NCBI GenBank assembly: GCA_019237595.1 | Contig: JAFAGU010000338.1 | Coordinates: 1 to 13,351 of the forward strand | From: Betaproteobacteria bacterium | Lineage (GTDB): Bacteria > Pseudomonadota > Gammaproteobacteria > Burkholderiales > SG8-39 | Direction of reading: 5' to 3' | Length of the DNA stretch: 13,351 bases | Shown: positions 1-8,790 of the stretch, piece after piece | How positions within the stretch are numbered: the stretch's first letter is position 1 | Layout: each line of letters opens with the position of its first letter | Notes under the pieces: model-generated | The model's database searches: none | Told to the model about the DNA's origin: nothing | What the model saw: the letters and a program-made list of their open reading frames with translations, nothing else | Position numbers and translations under genes: made by a program

Positions 1-489
1 GCGGCTGCCCGCGCCGTCGGCATCGAGCGCTCGACCGGAGCGGCCGCGCCGCAGGACAAGCTTGCCTGCGTGCGCGCGCTGCAGGCGGAAGGCCGCATCG
101 TCGCGATGCTGGGCGACGGCGTGAACGACACGCCGGTCCTCGCCGGCGCCGACGTCTCCGTGGCGATGGGGGCGGGAGCCGACGCCGCGCAGCGGCGCGC
201 CGACATCGTGCTGCTCGGCTCGTCGCTCCTCTCGCTCCTCGAAGCGATGCGGGTTTCGCGCCGCGCGATGCAGCTCGTGCGGCAGAACATCGCCTGGGCG
301 ATGGCCTACAACGCGGTCGCGCTGCCGCTCGCCGCCCTCGGATGGATGGGACCCTGGCAGGCGGCGCTCGGCATGGGGGCGAGCTCCGTCCTCGTCCTCG
401 CCAATGCCCTGCGGCCGCTCTCGCGGAAGACCAAGACATGGAAAGCCTCTACCTCCTCGTTCCCTTCTCCGTCGCCCTCCTTTTCGTGA
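1..489 (+). CDS. ccoI: Copper-translocating P-type ATPase CcoI, C-terminal part (5' end outside window)
   Basis: Only the last 162 codons are present; the frame is open from base 1. Residues around 100-160 nt encode the P-domain hinge motif LGDGVNDTPVL (GDGxND), which binds Mg2+ and closes the ATP-binding unit in all P-type ATPases. After it come the AxADVSVAMG segment and two hydrophobic helices (about codons 93-135) ending in the LANALR motif typical of P1B copper pumps. In the CcoI/FixI subfamily the pump exports Cu+ across the inner membrane for insertion into the CuB site of cbb3 oxidase. The choice of CcoI over a CopA-type pump rests on the context, with ccoS and ccoNOQP directly downstream. 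The last 17 residues are a serine/proline-rich tail produced by reading through the start of ccoS in another frame, a 52-base overlap. The metal-binding N-terminus and the CPC motif lie outside the window. Confidence 0.9.
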   Translation, partial: AAARAVGIERSTGAAAPQDKLACVRALQAEGRIVAMLGDGVNDTPVLAGADVSVAMGAGADAAQRRADIVLLGSSLLSLLEAMRVSRRAMQLVRQNIAWAMAYNAVALPLAALGWMGPWQAALGMGASSVLVLANALRPLSRKTKTWKASTSSFPSPSPSFS

Positions 490-578
490 TCGGCTGGGTG
501 TTCTGGCGCGCGCTCGAGGGCGGGCAGTTCGACGACCTCGACCGCCCGGCGCACGACGTCCTCTCGGACGACCAGTAG
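438..578 (+). CDS. ccoS: cbb3 oxidase maturation protein CcoS
   Basis: A 46-residue protein with one N-terminal membrane helix (about residues 4-24). Its acidic tail carries the family hallmark GGQFDDLDRPAH followed by a terminal DD motif. CcoS is a small inner-membrane protein needed to assemble active cbb3 oxidase and to insert cofactors into CcoN; in other bacteria its loss gives an oxidase lacking haem b and copper. The length is typical of the family. The start ATG lies inside the end of ccoI, an overlap of 52 bases, so the two genes are probably translated from one message. The FNR-type box and promoter of ccoN begin 6 bases after its stop. Confidence 0.93.
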   Translation: MESLYLLVPFSVALLFVIGWVFWRALEGGQFDDLDRPAHDVLSDDQ

Positions 579-584
579 CGGCGG

Positions 585-598
585 TTGATTCAGATCAA
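585..598 (+). promoter_or_regulatory. FNR/ANR-type box upstream of ccoN
   Basis: The sequence TTGATTCAGATCAA is a perfect match to the FNR/ANR consensus TTGAT-N4-ATCAA. Its centre (591.5) lies 28.5 bases before the first base of the candidate -10 hexamer, which places it near -41 as in class II FNR activation. This predicts induction of ccoNOQP at low oxygen, as known for cbb3 operons in other proteobacteria. The identity of the regulator (Fnr, Anr or FixK) cannot be read from this window. Confidence 0.92.
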
Positions 599-619
599 AA
601 GGCCTGTCCCGGCGGCCCC

Positions 620-625
620 TAGCAT
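620..625 (+). promoter_or_regulatory. Candidate -10 element of the ccoN promoter
   Basis: TAGCAT matches the sigma-70 -10 consensus at 4 of 6 positions and lies at the class II distance from the FNR box. No -35 hexamer is needed for such a promoter. The predicted start of transcription is about base 632, only about 3 bases before the ccoN ATG, so the message would be nearly leaderless. The start site is inferred from spacing only. Confidence 0.6.
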
Positions 626-634
626 GGGGCTTCC

Positions 635-2047
635 ATGGAAAACACCTACAACTACAAGGTCGTGCGGCAGTTCGCCGTGATGACCGTCGTCTGGGGCGTG
701 GTCGGGATGCTGGTGGGGGTGATCATCGCCGCGCAGCTCATGTGGCCGGAGCTCAACCTCGCCCCTTGGCTTTCATACGGCAGGCTCCGCCCGCTTCACA
801 CCAACGCCGTGATCTTCGCCTTCGGCGGCTGCGCGCTCTTCGCGACCTCCTATTACGTCGTGCAGCGCACGTCGCATGCGCGGCTCTTCTGCGACCGGCT
901 GGCGGCGTTCACCTTCTGGGGCTGGCAGGCCGTGATCGTGCTCGCGGCAGTGACCTTGCCGCTTGGCATCACCTCCGGGAAGGAATACGCCGAGCTCGAA
1001 TGGCCGATCGATATCCTGATCGCCCTGGTTTGGGTCGCCTACGCGGTCGTTTTTTTCGGGACGCTGTACAAGAGGAAGACCCGGCATATCTACGTCGCCA
1101 ACTGGTTCTTCGGCGCGTTCATCCTCACGGTGGCGATCCTGCACATCGTCAATAGCGCCGCGGTTCCCGCCACGCTCTTCAAGTCGTACTCGGCTTATGC
1201 CGGGGCGCAGGACGCCATGGTGCAGTGGTGGTACGGGCACAACGCGGTCGGCTTCTTCCTCACCGCGGGCTTCCTCGGCATGATGTACTACTTCATCCCG
1301 AAGCAGGCCGGCCGGCCGATCTATTCCTACCGGCTCTCGGTGGTGCACTTCTGGGCGCTCATCTTCACCTACATGTGGGCGGGCCCGCACCACCTGCACT
1401 ACACGGCGCTTCCCGAGTGGGCGCAATCGCTCGGCATGGTGTTCTCGCTCATCCTGCTCGCGCCTTCGTGGGGCGGGATGATCAACGGGATCATGACGCT
1501 CTCGGGGGCGTGGCACAAGCTGCGCGAGGACCCGATCCTCAAGTTCCTGATCGTCTCGCTCTCCTTCTACGGCATGTCGACCTTCGAGGGCCCGATGATG
1601 TCGATCAAGACGGTGAACTCGCTCTCGCACTACACCGACTGGACGATCGGCCACGTGCATAGCGGCGCCCTCGGCTGGGTCGGCCTCATTTCCATGGGCT
1701 CGCTCTACTACCTCATCCCGAGGCTCTTCGGCCGCACCGAGATGCACAGCGTGCGCGCGATCAACCTGCACTTCTGGATCGCGACCGTGGGCATCGTGCT
1801 CTACATCGCCGCGATGTGGATCGCGGGGGTGATGCAGGGCCTCATGTGGCGCGCGGTGGGCGAGGACGGCACGCTCACCTACACGTTCGTCGAGAGCGTG
1901 AAGGCGACCTATCCCTTCTACGCCGTGCGGCTCCTGGGCGGGCTGCTCTACCTCACGGGGATGCTCGTCATGGCCTGGAACGTCTTCATGACCGCGATGT
2001 CCTCGAAACCCGCCGAGGCGGCGATCCCCGCCCCGGCGCACGCCTAG
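635..2047 (+). CDS. ccoN: cbb3-type cytochrome c oxidase subunit I (CcoN)
   Basis: A 470-residue, 12-helix haem-copper oxidase catalytic subunit that reduces O2 to water and pumps protons in the inner membrane. The ligand pattern is complete and matches the Pseudomonas stutzeri structure with a constant offset of five. His55 and His342 bind the low-spin haem b; His202, His252 and His253 bind CuB; His340 binds haem b3; Tyr246 is the helix VII tyrosine cross-linked to a CuB histidine. Motifs around these are RPLHTN, WWYGHN, AGPHHLHY and IGHVHSG. The N-terminus (TYNYKVVRQFAVMT) is the usual start of the family, so ATG 635 is well supported although no Shine-Dalgarno sequence precedes it. It is the first gene of the FNR-controlled operon and lies 12 bases before ccoO. 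A run of seven T occurs at 1050-1056 within the frame. Confidence 0.98.
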   Translation: MENTYNYKVVRQFAVMTVVWGVVGMLVGVIIAAQLMWPELNLAPWLSYGRLRPLHTNAVIFAFGGCALFATSYYVVQRTSHARLFCDRLAAFTFWGWQAVIVLAAVTLPLGITSGKEYAELEWPIDILIALVWVAYAVVFFGTLYKRKTRHIYVANWFFGAFILTVAILHIVNSAAVPATLFKSYSAYAGAQDAMVQWWYGHNAVGFFLTAGFLGMMYYFIPKQAGRPIYSYRLSVVHFWALIFTYMWAGPHHLHYTALPEWAQSLGMVFSLILLAPSWGGMINGIMTLSGAWHKLREDPILKFLIVSLSFYGMSTFEGPMMSIKTVNSLSHYTDWTIGHVHSGALGWVGLISMGSLYYLIPRLFGRTEMHSVRAINLHFWIATVGIVLYIAAMWIAGVMQGLMWRAVGEDGTLTYTFVESVKATYPFYAVRLLGGLLYLTGMLVMAWNVFMTAMSSKPAEAAIPAPAHA

Positions 2048-2059
2048 GAAACGCACGCG

Positions 2060-2674
2060 ATGAAGCTCACCCACGACCTCGTCGAGCGCAACCAGTCGCT
2101 CCTCATCCTCCTCGTCATCCTCGTGGTCGCCGTCGGCGGCCTCGTGGAGATCGTGCCGCTCTCGTTCCAGAAGTCGGTGACCGAGCCCGTGTCCGGCCTC
2201 AAGCCCTATACGCCGCTGCAGCTCACGGGCCGGGACGTCTACATCCGCGAGGGCTGCTACAACTGCCACTCGCAGATGGTGCGGCCCTTCCGCGCCGAAG
2301 TGGAGCGCTACGGGCCTTATTCGGTCGCTGGCGAGTTCGTCTACGACCATCCGTTCCAGTGGGGCTCGAAGCGCACCGGGCCGGACCTGCACCGCGTGGG
2401 CGGACGCTACTCCGACGACTGGCATCGCATCCACCTCACGAACCCGCGCGACGTCGTGCCCGAGTCGAACATGCCGGCCTACGGCTGGCTCGCCAAGCAT
2501 CCGGCGAACGAGGAAGACATCCGCGCCAAGATGACGGCGCTGCGCCGGGTCGGTGTCCCGTATTCCGACCAGGACATCGAGAAGTCGCGCGACGAGCTGA
2601 AGGGCAAGAGCGACATGGACGCGCTCATCGCCTACCTCCAGGTGCTCGGAACCTCGGTGAAGAGGTCGAACTGA
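2060..2674 (+). CDS. ccoO: cbb3 oxidase monohaem cytochrome c subunit II (CcoO)
   Basis: A 204-residue membrane-anchored c-type cytochrome, the usual length of the family. One membrane helix spans about residues 14-33; the rest is periplasmic. Residues 66-70 form the haem c attachment motif CYNCH, followed by SQMVRPFRAE, which is highly conserved in CcoO. Met138 in ESNMPAYGWL is the likely axial methionine. CcoO passes electrons from CcoP to the haem b of CcoN. It sits between ccoN and ccoQ, with one base separating its stop from the ccoQ start. An AGGA about 9 bases before the ATG may serve for ribosome binding. Confidence 0.98.
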   Translation: MKLTHDLVERNQSLLILLVILVVAVGGLVEIVPLSFQKSVTEPVSGLKPYTPLQLTGRDVYIREGCYNCHSQMVRPFRAEVERYGPYSVAGEFVYDHPFQWGSKRTGPDLHRVGGRYSDDWHRIHLTNPRDVVPESNMPAYGWLAKHPANEEDIRAKMTALRRVGVPYSDQDIEKSRDELKGKSDMDALIAYLQVLGTSVKRSN

Positions 2675-2675
2675 A

Positions 2676-2819
2676 ATGGACCTGAATCTCCTGCGTACCG
2701 TCATGACCCTCGCCGCGTTCGCCGTGTTCGTCGGCATCGTGTGGTGGGCCTACAGCCCTTCGCGGAAGGCGCGCCTAGACGCCCAGGCCGCCAGCATCCT
2801 CGACGAGGAGCGCTCATGA
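2676..2819 (+). CDS. ccoQ: cbb3 oxidase small subunit CcoQ
   Basis: A 47-residue protein beginning MDLNLLRTVMT, with one membrane helix (about residues 7-26) ending in WWAYSPSRKARL and an acidic tail DEERS. This form (helix, W-YxPxRK, acidic end) is typical of CcoQ/FixQ, which stabilises the CcoNOP complex and helps recruit CcoP. The start follows the ccoO stop by one base and the stop overlaps the ccoP start (ATGA at 2816-2819), so it is translationally coupled on both sides. The call rests on its position as much as on its sequence, because the family is short and divergent. Confidence 0.93.
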   Translation: MDLNLLRTVMTLAAFAVFVGIVWWAYSPSRKARLDAQAASILDEERS

Positions 2820-3715
2820 GCCAGTTCACCTCCGGCTTCTGGGACCTCTACATTTCCATCATCACGGTAGTGTCGATCATCGCCTGCGCCGTGTTCCTCA
2901 GCTCGCAGTCGCGCAAGAAAGTCACCGCGGACAAGGGCTCGACCACCGGCCATACCTGGGACGAGGACCTCGCGGAATACAACAATCCGCTCCCGGGCTG
3001 GTGGCGCTGGCTCTTCTACATCACGATCGCGTTCGGCCTTACCTATCTCGTGCTCTACCCGGGACTCGGGAGCTGGCGAGGCACGCTCGGCTGGTCGCAG
3101 GTCTCGCAGCTCGAGGACGAGCTCGCGAAGGCGGAGCTCCAGTACGGGCCGTTGTACGAACGCTTCTCCAAGGTCCCCGTGCCCGAGCTCGCGAAGAACC
3201 CGGAGGCGCTCGCCATGGGGCAGAAGCTCTTCCTCAACACCTGCGCGCAGTGCCACGCCTCGGACGGCGGCGGCTCGCGCGGCTTTCCGAACCTGACCGA
3301 CCAGGATTGGCTCTACGGCGGCACGCCCGAGGCGATCGAAGCGAGCATCGCCAACGGGCGCAACGGCGTCATGCCGCCCTGGGGCCCGGCGCTGGGCGAG
3401 GAGGGCGTGAAGAACGTCGCGGCGTACGTCGTGACGCTCTCGGGCGGCGCGTCGGACTCGATCCGCGCCTCGAAGGGCAGGGAGATCTTCCAGACGACGT
3501 GCGCCGCGTGCCACGGCCCGGACGGCCACGGCAACCAGGCGCTCGGCGCCCCGAACCTCTCCGACAAGATCTGGCTGCACGGCGGCGGCGAGCAGGCGAT
3601 CGCCGACACCGTCGCGCGCGGCCGCGCGAGCCAGATGCCGGCGCACAAGGGCCTCCTCTCGCCGGCCAAGATCCACCTCCTCGCGGCCTACGTCTACTCG
3701 CTGTCGCGCAAGTAA
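2816..3715 (+). CDS. ccoP: cbb3 oxidase dihaem cytochrome c subunit III (CcoP)
   Basis: A 299-residue protein with two N-terminal membrane helices (about residues 8-29 and 62-82) and the FixP_N motif TWDEDLAEYNNPLPGWW between them, followed by two periplasmic cytochrome c domains. CXXCH motifs are CAQCH at 143-147 and CAACH at 229-233; Met186 (VMPPWG) and Met274 (QMPAHKG) are the likely axial ligands. CcoP accepts electrons from soluble or membrane cytochromes c and hands them to CcoO. Two N-terminal helices make this the longer form of CcoP found in many beta- and gammaproteobacteria. The ATG overlaps the ccoQ stop by four bases; an earlier in-frame start would run deep into ccoQ and is rejected. 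Confidence 0.98.
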   Translation: MSQFTSGFWDLYISIITVVSIIACAVFLSSQSRKKVTADKGSTTGHTWDEDLAEYNNPLPGWWRWLFYITIAFGLTYLVLYPGLGSWRGTLGWSQVSQLEDELAKAELQYGPLYERFSKVPVPELAKNPEALAMGQKLFLNTCAQCHASDGGGSRGFPNLTDQDWLYGGTPEAIEASIANGRNGVMPPWGPALGEEGVKNVAAYVVTLSGGASDSIRASKGREIFQTTCAACHGPDGHGNQALGAPNLSDKIWLHGGGEQAIADTVARGRASQMPAHKGLLSPAKIHLLAAYVYSLSRK

Positions 3716-3721
3716 GTGAAC

Positions 3722-5094
<1,373 letters not shown>

Positions 5095-5098
<4 letters not shown>

Positions 5099-5559
5099 GC
5101 CTTACGCCAGCTACGCCCTTGAGCGCGAAGCCCTGGTATCGAGAGCCGTGGCCCTGGATCGTCATGTCGGGCCCGGCGCTCGTTCTGGTCGCGGGTGCGG
5201 CCACGATGTGGATCGCCTTCGCTTCCGCCGACGGGCTCGTCGCCGAGGACTATTACAAGCAGGGGCTGGCGATCAACAAGGTGCTCGCGCGCGAGCAAGC
5301 GGCGAAGGCGCGGGGAATCGCGGCCGACGTACGCATCGCGCCCGGCCGGATCTCGGTCACGGTGGCGAACGACGCGCCCGAAGCGATCTTCATCAGCTTC
5401 AGCCATGCCACGCGCTCGGGACAGGATTTTCGCCTCCGCCTCGCGCGCACGGCGAGCGGCGAGTATTCCGGCGAGCTGCCTTCGCTTTCCGCGGGGCGCT
5501 GGCGGCTCGTGGTCGAGGACCCGCGCGCCGCCTGGCGCATTTCGAAGGAGCTCTCGTGA
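5095..5559 (+). CDS. ccoH: FixH family protein (CcoH)
   Basis: A 154-residue protein with the N-terminal motif PWYREPWPWIVM leading into a single membrane helix (about residues 21-44). Then comes DGLVAEDYYKQGLAINK, the signature of the FixH family, and a periplasmic beta-rich domain. FixH/CcoH is required for stable assembly of cbb3 oxidase and contacts CcoN during maturation. The ATG overlaps the ccoG stop by four bases; the stop overlaps the next gene's GTG by three. Length is normal for the family. Confidence 0.93.
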
Positions 5560-5837
5560 ACAGGCTCGTCTCGATCCTGTGGCCCGCGTTCGTCGTCGGC
5601 GGCGCCGCCGAAGTCGTCTTCTTCACCGTCGTGGCGCCCCAGGAGCTCTATTTCTTCGGCGAGGCGGTGGAGCTCGGCCCGCTCGCTACCTACACCATCG
5701 GCTTCTTCCTCTTCTGGTGCATCGCCGCCGCTTCCAGCGCCTTCACGGTCTTCCTGCAGAAGAGCGCCGAGGAGATCAACCGCTGCCCGCTCGAGCCGCG
5801 CGAGCGCCCGCCGGGCTGTCCCAAGGCCGAGCCGTGA
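5556..5837 (+). CDS. Small two-helix membrane protein of unknown function, linked to cco genes
   Basis: A 93-residue protein with two hydrophobic segments (about residues 5-27 and 43-66) and a short polar C-terminal tail. I recall similar small proteins after fixGH in other betaproteobacteria, but no function or family name can be given. Visible features are Cys55 in the second helix and a proline-rich tail with Cys77 and Cys88, each followed by proline (CPLEP and GCPKAEP). The GTG start is well placed: AAGGAG lies 6 bases upstream, and the start overlaps the FixH stop (GTGA). The gene's own stop overlaps the start of the adaptor gene in the same way. Position suggests either a role in oxidase maturation or a small accessory part of the ABC exporter that follows. 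The cysteine pair could bind a metal, but this is inference. Confidence 0.8.
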   Translation: MNRLVSILWPAFVVGGAAEVVFFTVVAPQELYFFGEAVELGPLATYTIGFFLFWCIAAASSAFTVFLQKSAEEINRCPLEPRERPPGCPKAEP

Positions 5838-6853
5838 AGAGCGCCCTTCGTATTGCCGGCGGCGTCGCCGCCGGCGCGCTCGGCCTGTACGTGGTCTTCG
5901 TCCTCGTCATGGGGCCGAAGATCGAGGTCGCCCGCGTGGCGCGCCGGGACGTCCTGCAGACCGTGGTCGCAAGCGGACGGGTCGCGACGCCCTATCGCGT
6001 GGACGTGGGCTCGCAAATCGTCGGCACGGTCGAGAAGATTCCCGTCGAGCAGGGCGACACGGTGAAGGCAGGGCAGGTGCTGATCGTCCTCGAGTCGAGC
6101 GAGTCCCGCGCGTTGCTCGCGCAGGCCGAAGCGACGCTCGCGAACGCGGTCACGCAACTGGATCGCAATAGGGATCTTCGGGCGAAGGGCTTCGTCGTCC
6201 AGTCCGTCCTCGATGACTCGATCCACAACGAAGAAGTGGCGCGGCGCGCCCTGGAGGCCGCGCGCGCGCGCCTTGCCTACGCCACGATCCGCGCGCCGCT
6301 CGATGGCGTGCTGATCGCGCGCGACGTGGAGCGCGGCGACGTGGTCCAGCCCGGCAAGGCGCTCATGGTGCTTGCGCCCGCCGGGGAAGTGCAGCTCGTG
6401 CTCCAGATCGACGAGCGCAACCTCTCGCGCCTGAAGCTCGGCCAGAAGGCCCTCGCTTCCGCGGACGCCTACCCGGCGCAGCGCTTTGCCGCCGAGCTCG
6501 TCTACGTAAACCCCGGCGTCGATGCGCAGCGCGGCACCGTCGAGGTGAAGCTGCGGGTGCCGCAGCCGCCCGACTACCTTCGCCAGGACATGACGGTGTC
6601 GGTCGACATCGAGGTCGACCGCCATCCGGCCGCGCTTTCGCTTCCCGCCACGGCGGTGCACGACGCGAGCGGGGCGGCGCCCTGGGTGCTGGTCGTGCGC
6701 AATGGCCTCACGCATCGCCAGCCCGTGAAGCTCGGCCTGCGCGGCGAAGGCGCGGTGGAGGTGGTCGACGGGCTTGCCGAGGACGAACCCGTGGTGCCCG
6801 CGGCCGCCGCCATCAAGCCCGGGCGGCGCGTGCGCGTCGCCGGAAATGCGTAG
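5834..6853 (+). CDS. HlyD/MacA-like periplasmic adaptor of an ABC exporter
   Basis: A 339-residue membrane-fusion protein. One N-terminal membrane helix (about residues 7-27) precedes a lipoyl-like half (SQIVGTVEKIPVEQGDTVKAGQVLIVLES, interrupted by the usual hairpin). The alpha-helical hairpin follows (about 90-150, rich in Ala/Arg/Gln), then the second lipoyl half (YATIRAPLDGVLIARDVERGDVVQPG) and the beta-barrel and membrane-proximal domains. It would link the permease to an outer-membrane channel or act as periplasmic chaperone for the substrate. The layout fits MacA and DevB. The GTG start overlaps the preceding stop (GTGA) and the stop overlaps the permease start by 8 bases. A perfect 9-base inverted repeat lies just inside the gene at 5855-5875. 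No outer-membrane factor gene is in the window, so a TolC-like partner would be encoded elsewhere. The substrate is unknown. Confidence 0.88.
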   Translation: MKSALRIAGGVAAGALGLYVVFVLVMGPKIEVARVARRDVLQTVVASGRVATPYRVDVGSQIVGTVEKIPVEQGDTVKAGQVLIVLESSESRALLAQAEATLANAVTQLDRNRDLRAKGFVVQSVLDDSIHNEEVARRALEAARARLAYATIRAPLDGVLIARDVERGDVVQPGKALMVLAPAGEVQLVLQIDERNLSRLKLGQKALASADAYPAQRFAAELVYVNPGVDAQRGTVEVKLRVPQPPDYLRQDMTVSVDIEVDRHPAALSLPATAVHDASGAAPWVLVVRNGLTHRQPVKLGLRGEGAVEVVDGLAEDEPVVPAAAAIKPGRRVRVAGNA

Positions 6854-8075
6854 CGGCCTGCCCTTCGAGTGGATTGCCGCGAGCCGCTTCCTCGTCGAGG
6901 GGCGGATGCAGACGATCTCGATCGTCGCCGGCGTGTCGATCGGGGTCGGCGTCATCATCTTCATGTCCGCGGCGCTCGCCGGCATGCAGGCGAACCTGAT
7001 CCGCCGCGTGCTCAGCGCCCAGGCGCACATCGTGCTGCTTCCGCCGCAGGAAGTGGCGCGCCCTCTGCGCGCGGGCGCGCGCGGCGAGTCGGAAGCGGCG
7101 ATCGTGCAGAAGCCCTACCAGCGCGTGCGCGGCATCGACCAGTGGCAGAAGGTCATGCGCGACGTGGCGGAGATGCCGGCGGTCGTGAACGTCTCGCCGA
7201 TGGCCTCCGGGCCCGTCCTCGCCTCGCGCGGCGAGGCGACGCGCGCCGTGTCAATCATGGGCGTCGATCCCGATCTCTACTTCCGCATCATCGCGCTGCC
7301 GGACAAGATCGTCTCGGGCGAGGCGCGCCTCACTTCCAACGACATTGTCTTGGGCGTGGACCTCGCGTCGGATCTCGGCGTGGTCGTCGGGGACAAGATC
7401 CGCATCACGCCGAATTCCGGCACCGGCATCGATCTCATGATCACCGGCATCGTGGACCTCGGGAATAAGGGCGTGAACCAGCGCAATACCTACGTGGCGC
7501 TCCACACCGCGCAAGCGCTCCTCGGCCTCGTCGGCGGCGTCTCGAGCGTCGACATCACGGTGCGCGACGTCTACGCCGCCGAGGACGTGGCGCAGGCCAT
7601 CTCCGCCGCGACGGGGGTCGAGGCCGACAGCTGGATCATGACGAACGCGCAGTTCTTTTCCGCTGTGAACGCCCAGGTGATCGCCAACACGACGATCCGC
7701 TTCTTCGTCGGTCTCGCGATCGCGTTCGGCATTGCTGCGGTGCTGATCGTCTCGGTCGTGCAGAAGTCGAAGGAGATCGGCATCCTGCGCGCCATGGGCG
7801 CCTCGCGCGGACAGATCCTGCGCGTCTTCCTCCTCCAGGGCGCGGTGCTCGGCCTCGTGGGCTCGTTCGCCGGCTCGAGCCTGGGCGGGGCCGCGATCTG
7901 GCTGTGGCAGGTCCTGGTGCGCAACCCCGACGGCACGCCGCTCTTCCCGATGGAGCAGGATCCGAGGCTCTTCGCGGGCGCGGCGGTGCTCGCAACGCTC
8001 ACGGGCCTTGTCGCCGCGGTAGCGCCGGCGCTGCGCGGCGCGCGCCTCGACCCGGTGGTGGCGATCCGTGCCTGA
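6846..8075 (+). CDS. ABC transporter permease, FtsX/MacB/LolC-like
   Basis: A 409-residue permease with the type VII ABC plan: one N-terminal helix (about residues 22-45), a large periplasmic domain (about 46-283; MacB_PCD type) and three C-terminal helices (about 284-305, 328-353, 375-397). The cytoplasmic loop after the second helix carries the FtsX-family coupling motif KSKEIGILRAMGASRGQI, and the protein ends in the typical RLDPVVAIRA. Such permeases move substrates from the periplasm or outer leaflet by mechanotransmission rather than through a classical channel. The ATPase is a separate gene, unlike MacB. Start ATG overlaps the adaptor stop by 8 bases; the stop overlaps the ATPase start by 8 bases. 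The gene order adaptor-permease-ATPase equals that of devBCA, but similarity to DevC has not been measured. Confidence 0.9.
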   Translation: MRSGLPFEWIAASRFLVEGRMQTISIVAGVSIGVGVIIFMSAALAGMQANLIRRVLSAQAHIVLLPPQEVARPLRAGARGESEAAIVQKPYQRVRGIDQWQKVMRDVAEMPAVVNVSPMASGPVLASRGEATRAVSIMGVDPDLYFRIIALPDKIVSGEARLTSNDIVLGVDLASDLGVVVGDKIRITPNSGTGIDLMITGIVDLGNKGVNQRNTYVALHTAQALLGLVGGVSSVDITVRDVYAAEDVAQAISAATGVEADSWIMTNAQFFSAVNAQVIANTTIRFFVGLAIAFGIAAVLIVSVVQKSKEIGILRAMGASRGQILRVFLLQGAVLGLVGSFAGSSLGGAAIWLWQVLVRNPDGTPLFPMEQDPRLFAGAAVLATLTGLVAAVAPALRGARLDPVVAIRA

Positions 8076-8790
8076 AGCGGTCCTGCTCCTCGAGGGCGTG
8101 AAGAAATCCTACGGCGTGGGCACACCGGCGGAGGCGGAAGTCCTGCACGGCATCGACTTTTCGCTCGGCAAGGGGGACTTCTGCGCGCTCATGGGCCCGT
8201 CGGGGTCGGGGAAGAGCACGCTCCTCAACCTGATCGGCCTACTCGACCGCCCGAGCTCCGGCCGGCTCTCGATCGACGGGCGCGAGACCTCGGGCCTCGA
8301 CGACCGGGCGCTCACGGCGCTGCGGGGGCACCACATCGGCTTCGTCTTCCAGTACCACCACCTCCTGCCGGCGTTCACCGCGCTCGAGAACGTGATGATG
8401 CCGATGGTGCTCGACCGCGGCCGCCCGAACGAGGCGATGCGCGCGCGTGCGGAGGAGCTCCTTCGCACGATGGGCCTGACCGAATGGCGCGAGCACCTCG
8501 CGACCAACATGTCCGGCGGCCAGCAGCAGCGCGTGGCCGTCGCGCGTGCCCTCGCGATGAATCCGTCGCTGCTCCTTGCCGACGAGCCGACGGGTAACCT
8601 CGACACGAAGGCCGCGCAGGTGGTGTTCGACTTGATGAAGGAAGTGAATCGCGAGCACGGCACGACGGTGCTCCTCGTCACGCACAACCACGAGCTGGCC
8701 GCGCAGTGCGCGCGCACCATCGAGCTCGTCGACGGCCGCATCGTGTCCGACCGGCGCGCTTCGGCGCCCGCAGCCCCGGCTACGGCTTGA
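8068..8790 (+). CDS. ABC transporter ATP-binding protein (MacB/LolD/DevA type)
   Basis: A 240-residue nucleotide-binding subunit with all motifs: Walker A GPSGSGKST (43-51), Q-loop Gln95 in FVFQYHHLLP, signature MSGGQQQR (148-155; Met replaces the usual Leu/Ser start), Walker B LLLADE with catalytic Glu173, D-loop GNLD and switch His206 in VTHNHEL. The FQ-x-HHLLP and ADEPTGNLD pattern is that of the LolD/MacB/FtsE group that pairs with FtsX-like permeases. GTG 8068 is the start; it overlaps the permease stop by 8 bases, and the family's LEGVKKSYG begins within ten residues. It is the last gene of the rightward run. Its 3' end overlaps the 3' end of the leftward DsrE-like gene by 11 bases. Confidence 0.93.
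   Translation: MPEAVLLLEGVKKSYGVGTPAEAEVLHGIDFSLGKGDFCALMGPSGSGKSTLLNLIGLLDRPSSGRLSIDGRETSGLDDRALTALRGHHIGFVFQYHHLLPAFTALENVMMPMVLDRGRPNEAMRARAEELLRTMGLTEWREHLATNMSGGQQQRVAVARALAMNPSLLLADEPTGNLDTKAAQVVFDLMKEVNREHGTTVLLVTHNHELAAQCARTIELVDGRIVSDRRASAPAAPATA

Noticed and set aside
1050..1056. Run of seven T in ccoN, possible frameshift or slippage site
   Set aside because: The frame continues normally through Val-Phe-Phe-Gly with all ligands intact; nothing indicates programmed frameshifting.
773..2737. Very long open frame on the minus strand opposite ccoN and ccoO
   Set aside because: It lies entirely opposite well-identified genes, has an Arg/His/Asp-rich composition typical of antisense frames in GC-rich DNA, and shows no recognisable motif.
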